Shown one piece after another: positions 6,956-8,907 of a stretch of DNA of 8,907 nucleotides. Source of the stretch: Lentisphaeria bacterium (lineage in GTDB: Bacteria; Verrucomicrobiota; Lentisphaeria; Victivallales; UBA1829); contig JAFTIQ010000052.1 of NCBI GenBank assembly GCA_017456805.1, forward strand, positions 1-8,907. Reading direction: 5' to 3'. The first letter of the stretch is position 1; each line of letters starts with the position of its first letter. A program made the translations under genes and the position numbers. The notes below the pieces were generated by a model that saw only the letters and a list, made by a program, of their open reading frames with translations, was not told the origin of the DNA and made no database searches.

Positions 6956-7858
6956 TTATCTGGATCTGTTTTCCGGTTTTCCGGAGGAATCTGCTGCCGG
7001 CTTTTTATGCTTTTCAGGATAAACGACCCGGACTTCTTCTTTGGGCAGAGTGACGGTTCGCCCCGTATCATCCAGTTCAACAACAACTTTCTGAGTCAGC
7101 AGGTTTCGGTCAGCAATTCTGCCTCTCCCTTCGGCACATTCGCAGCAATCCCCCCGGCGCGGCATGTTCTTTTCCATCTCAAGATAACCTTCGTGCTCAT
7201 ACTTGAGACAGCATTTCAATCTGCCGCACACCCCTGAAATCGTGCTTGGGGTCAGGGAAAGATCCTGTTCTTTTGCCATTTTGACGTTGATGGAAGCGAA
7301 ATCCTGAAGGAAACTGCAGCAGCAGAGCGGTCTTCCGCAAGGGGAGATCCCGCCGATCGCCGCAGTTTCATCCCGAACCCCGATCTGACGGAGTTCAATT
7401 CTTGTATTCAAGGAGGCGGAAAGCTGCTTCACCAATTCCCGGAAATCGACCCGTCCTTCTGCACTGAACTGAATTGTAATCAATTTGCCATCATAAGAAT
7501 AATGGGCATTGATCAGCTTCATGGGCAGATTCAGCTGTTCGATATGCATAGCGGCTGTGCGCAATGCAGATTTCGCCCGGGCAAGATTTTCCGTTGCCTT
7601 AGCCTGATCCACAACGGTTGCTTTCCGCTGAATGACAGCCGGTTCATCTTTATGATCCACCACAGTTTGGGGCCGGGTGGGCTTGATCAGATCAGTAAAT
7701 TTTGCAGATTCTCCGAAAATCTTGATGATCTTGGCATAATCGATATAAAAATCTTTCCGGACAACGCAATAATCACTGACCTGCAGATTCAAGGAATCAT
7801 CACCGGTCGCTTTCCAACGGGTCCCGTTGTCAAATTGTATTTCAAAAAGCAATTCCAT
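6956..7858 (-). CDS. PSP1 / RicT (YaaT)-like protein
   Basis: A 300-residue cytoplasmic protein with the PSP1 C-terminal domain. The diagnostic region is cysteine-rich: ISPCGRPLCCCSFL (171-184), then MAKEQDLSLTPSTISGVCGR (194-213) and LKCCLKYE (214-221), then GDCCEC (236-241). In Bacillus subtilis the relative RicT works with RicA and RicF in an iron-sulfur-binding complex that affects RNase Y-dependent mRNA processing, sporulation and competence; here the function is inferred only at family level. Residues 1-60 form a separate small N-terminal region, and 61-95 look like a linker. The C-terminus (about 275-300) is a charged tail, KHKKPAADSSGKPENRSR. The start has AGGAG 7 nt upstream. It has its own promoter and is monocistronic, without the DNA-replication neighbours (holB, tmk) common in Firmicutes. 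Confidence 0.92.
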   Translation of the reverse strand: MELLFEIQFDNGTRWKATGDDSLNLQVSDYCVVRKDFYIDYAKIIKIFGESAKFTDLIKPTRPQTVVDHKDEPAVIQRKATVVDQAKATENLARAKSALRTAAMHIEQLNLPMKLINAHYSYDGKLITIQFSAEGRVDFRELVKQLSASLNTRIELRQIGVRDETAAIGGISPCGRPLCCCSFLQDFASINVKMAKEQDLSLTPSTISGVCGRLKCCLKYEHEGYLEMEKNMPRRGDCCECAEGRGRIADRNLLTQKVVVELDDTGRTVTLPKEEVRVVYPEKHKKPAADSSGKPENRSR

Positions 7859-7924
7859 TTATTTTCTCCTGTGCTCTCTCCGGAATGAAAATGATCGCAA
7901 TGCTCCGGAGTATTCTTCACGCGT

Positions 7925-7953
7925 ACTATAACCGACTCAAGGGGAATTGTCAA
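7925..7953 (-). promoter_or_regulatory. Sigma-70 promoter of the PSP1 gene
   Basis: On the minus strand: TTGACA (7953-7948), 17-nt spacer, TATAGT (7930-7925). The expected start is near 7918, a leader of about 60 nt before ATG 7858. Confidence 0.75.
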
Positions 7954-8112
7954 ATTTTTTCAGAAAGATATCACAAAGATTTTTCATTGAAGTGTTTTCT
8001 TCTGTTCTGAAAATCATCTCAAACGGAGGAAATGCGAAGCGTTTTCGGGAATATCATTTCAGATTTTTCGATAAAATCTTCACTTTTTTTGCATTTTTTT
8101 TCAATTTAAGAC
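7954..8112. other. AT-rich gap between divergent promoters
   Basis: This stretch holds no supported gene. A perfect 9-bp inverted repeat, TTTTCAGAA (7957-7965) and TTCTGAAAA (8005-8013), lies just upstream of the PSP1-gene promoter. A 25-codon frame from ATG 8032 has GGAGG too close to the start and looks accidental. T-rich tracts at 8080-8100 precede the tRNA promoter. Confidence 0.5.
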
Positions 8113-8140
8113 TTGACATTTTTCTAAAATGCATTATATT
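8113..8140 (+). promoter_or_regulatory. Promoter of the tRNA-Gly / tRNA-Tyr unit
   Basis: TTGACA (8113-8118), 16-nt spacer, TATATT (8135-8140), ending 15 nt before the first tRNA. It shares the TTGACATTTTT opening and TATATTA end with the polysaccharide-operon promoter. Confidence 0.75.
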
Positions 8141-8155
8141 AGTTGATACACTCAA

Positions 8156-8229
8156 GCGGGTGTAGTTCAATGGTAGAACATCAGCCTTCCAAGCTGATTG
8201 TGAGGGTTCGATTCCCTTCACCCGCTCCA
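8156..8229 (+). tRNA. tRNA-Gly(TCC)
   Basis: 74 nt including CCA. The acceptor stem is GCGGGTG (8156-8162) paired with CACCCGC (8219-8225), with discriminator T and encoded CCA (8227-8229). The anticodon stem TCAGC/GCTGA encloses loop CTTCCAA with anticodon TCC. The T arm contains GGTTCGATTCC. It reads GGA and probably GGG glycine codons. Confidence 0.97.
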
Positions 8230-8231
8230 GT

Positions 8232-8316
8232 GGTGGGATTGCAGAGCGGCCAAATGCAGTAGACTGTAAATCTACCGACCATGTCTTCGATGGTTCGAAT
8301 CCATCTCCCACCACCA
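8232..8316 (+). tRNA. tRNA-Tyr(GTA)
   Basis: 85 nt including CCA, a class II tRNA with a long variable arm. The acceptor is GGTGGGA (8232-8238) with TCCCACC (8306-8312), discriminator A, CCA 8314-8316. The anticodon stem GTAGA/TCTAC encloses CTGTAAA with anticodon GTA. The T loop is TTCGAAT. Only 2 nt separate it from tRNA-Gly, so both come from one transcript. Its 3' end is exactly duplicated 170 bp downstream. Confidence 0.97.
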
Positions 8317-8319
8317 TTT
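8300..8319 (+). repeat. Attachment-site-like repeat, copy 1 (tRNA-Tyr 3' end)
   Basis: The 20-bp TCCATCTCCCACCACCATTT spans the T-arm 3' strand, acceptor 3' strand and CCA of tRNA-Tyr plus 3 nt. It is identical to 8470-8489. Duplication of a tRNA 3' end is the usual mark of tyrosine-recombinase integration. Confidence 0.7.
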
Positions 8320-8332
8320 CAAAAGACAATAG

Positions 8333-8357
8333 AGCACCTCTCCTGAGGTGCTTTTTT
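8333..8357 (+). terminator. Rho-independent terminator after tRNA-Tyr
   Basis: A perfect 8-bp stem AGCACCTC (8333-8340) / GAGGTGCT (8345-8352), loop TCCT, followed by a T run to 8357. Confidence 0.9.
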
Positions 8358-8361
8358 ATTT

Positions 8362-8459
8362 GTGATGTGGAGGAGATCACGGCGCAAGACGGGAACGATG
8401 TGAAACATCGTGGAGTCGAATCATCTGGTTCGACATCGCTTGCGATGTGCGTGAGCGCA
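8362..8459. repeat. Cluster of five small palindromes between the two repeats
   Basis: Consecutive inverted repeats: GTGAT/ATCAC (8362-8366, 8376-8380), ACGATGT/ACATCGT (8395-8401, 8405-8411), GTCGAA/TTCGAC (8415-8420, 8429-8434), ACATCGC/GCGATGT (8433-8439, 8442-8448) and TGCG/CGCA (8448-8451, 8456-8459). No T run follows any of them. TCGAATCATCT (8416-8426) also resembles tRNA-Tyr TCGAATCCATCT (8295-8306) with one base lost, perhaps a decayed third copy of the tRNA end. Confidence 0.5.
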
Positions 8460-8469
8460 GCGAGGGCAG

Positions 8470-8489
8470 TCCATCTCCCACCACCATTT
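8470..8489 (+). repeat. Attachment-site-like repeat, copy 2
   Basis: This is the exact 20-bp copy of the tRNA-Tyr 3' end, here without the rest of a tRNA. Like copy 1 it is followed shortly by a rho-independent terminator. It lies 171 bp before the recombinase-like start codon, a normal distance between an attachment site and its integrase. Confidence 0.7.
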
Positions 8490-8497
8490 ACCTATTC

Positions 8498-8522
8498 AAC
8501 CGTCTGTAAAGACGGTTTTTTT
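8498..8522 (+). terminator. Rho-independent terminator after repeat copy 2
   Basis: A perfect 8-bp stem AACCGTCT (8498-8505) / AGACGGTT (8510-8517) with loop GTAA, running into seven T (8516-8522). It may be the original tRNA-Tyr terminator displaced by integration. Confidence 0.88.
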
Positions 8523-8591
8523 GTGCTCAAATTACCTCTTTTACAACAATTTTTCCACCTTGCAGAAAAACGGTGGAAGGATTGGTTTTGC

Positions 8592-8624
8592 TCCACAAAT
8601 ATCCCACAATTTGCCCACATTTGC
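8592..8624. repeat. Three CCACA iterons at 11-bp spacing
   Basis: CCACA starts at 8593, 8604 and 8615; the units are TCCACAAATAT, CCCACAATTTG and CCCACATTTGC. Spacing of exactly one helical turn puts all on one DNA face, as for repeated protein sites. Its place between an attachment-site-like repeat and a recombinase-like gene suits arm-type integrase or excisionase sites, but this is inference. An inverted repeat TTCCACC/GGTGGAA (8553-8559, 8572-8578) lies just before. Confidence 0.45.
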
Positions 8625-8659
8625 GGGAAAAGCCCCTCTACCATGTCAGAGGTGCAAAA

Positions 8660-8878
8660 ATGAAGTGTTATTGTAAAGAACGAAAAGGGCATTGGTATTT
8701 CCGGATGCGGGTTCCTAAAGAACTGCATCCGTATCTGCCATCAGACCATACTGCTGTAACTGGTCAGCTCTTCCACGACAGCCGGATGCGGCGAATTTCA
8801 GTGTCAGACAAATGCGGCAATAATTTGCTTTGCTGTAGCGTAGTCAATTTTCGCCGCATTGCTCAAAGATTTGATTAA
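8660..8878 (+). pseudogene. N-terminal fragment of a tyrosine-recombinase-like integrase
   Basis: From ATG 8660 the first 28 or so residues, MKCYCKERKGHWYFRMRVPK followed by ELHPYLP, resemble the N-terminus of phage-type integrases that begin with a beta-hairpin of the form YYFRRRVPKDL. After about residue 30 the frame loses that character and stops at 8876-8878 (72 residues), far short of a catalytic domain; no R...HxxR...Y residues are present. It was therefore probably truncated by deletion or a later insertion near 8745-8770. The start has AGAGG 7 nt upstream, and that site could pair with CCTCT (8635-8639). Its closeness to the duplicated tRNA-Tyr end supports the integrase reading. It could still be a small unrelated protein. 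Confidence 0.45.
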
Positions 8879-8907
8879 ACGCATCTGATCAAAATCATGG
8901 ATAAACG
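8804..8907 (-). CDS. C-terminal tail of an unknown gene entering from the right edge
   Basis: The minus strand is open from the window edge to TGA at 8806-8804, giving 33 residues with protein-like composition: DQMRLIKSLSNAAKIDYATA followed by KQIIAAFV. It reads as two helices, but I do not recognise a family. It runs against the end of the recombinase-like fragment and overlaps it, which suggests the fragment's last part is not real coding sequence. With so few residues, chance cannot be excluded. Confidence 0.3.
   Translation of the reverse strand, partial: FIHDFDQMRLIKSLSNAAKIDYATAKQIIAAFV

Noticed and set aside
8032..8109. 25-codon frame with GGAGG upstream in the PSP1-tRNA gap
   Set aside because: The ribosome site is only about 2 nt from ATG, the product is Phe/Ser-rich and AT-driven, and no promoter is placed to express it.
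8054..8380. 108-codon minus-strand frame across both tRNAs
   Set aside because: It is the antisense of two certain tRNA genes and is a classic spurious tRNA-region frame.
8367..8663. 98-codon plus-strand frame spanning the palindromes, repeat copy 2 and a terminator
   Set aside because: It runs through a terminator stem and an attachment-like repeat, and has no protein-family character.

Overview
The window looks like ordinary bacterial chromosome from a moderate-G+C anaerobe-type genome. It has strong AGGAGG-type ribosome sites, textbook sigma-70 promoters and tRNAs with encoded CCA. There is no decisive taxonomic marker. A PSP1/RicT protein, a lone sugar-isomerase-like TIM barrel and large multidomain glycosyltransferases together would fit a gut Lentisphaerota/Victivallales-type or similar bacterium, but this is a weak guess.

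Left part (1-5623, minus strand): a surface-polysaccharide export operon read leftwards from a strong promoter at 5595-5623. The order is Wzm-like ABC-2 permease (4617-5447), Wzt-like ATPase with a C-terminal cargo-recognition domain (3323-4627), then a giant gene (3300 to beyond base 1). The giant gene encodes at least 1100 residues: an N-terminal SAM methyltransferase, about 570 residues of coiled coil built from tandem 63- and 21-residue repeats, and a C-terminal CgeB-like glycosyltransferase cut by the window edge. This order matches wzm-wzt-wbdD of E. coli O9a-type O-antigen loci. There WbdD caps the glycan and uses a coiled coil as a molecular ruler, and Wzt recognises the cap. The inference is that the giant protein is a chain-capping or chain-length enzyme of a new architecture. 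This is the most interesting item in the window.

Middle (5624-7953): a divergent xylose-isomerase-like TIM-barrel gene (5852-6706) converges on a PSP1/RicT-like gene (6956-7858, minus strand). The 249-bp gap between them carries GTGAAG-spaced palindromes. The PSP1 gene has its own promoter at 7925-7953.

Right part (8113-8907): a promoter drives tRNA-Gly(TCC) and tRNA-Tyr(GTA), followed by a terminator. The last 20 bp of tRNA-Tyr plus flank recur exactly 170 bp downstream, again followed by a terminator. Beyond lie three CCACA iterons spaced 11 bp apart, the N-terminus of a tyrosine-recombinase-like protein that appears truncated, and a convergent gene tail at the window edge. This reads as the scarred end of an element integrated at tRNA-Tyr.
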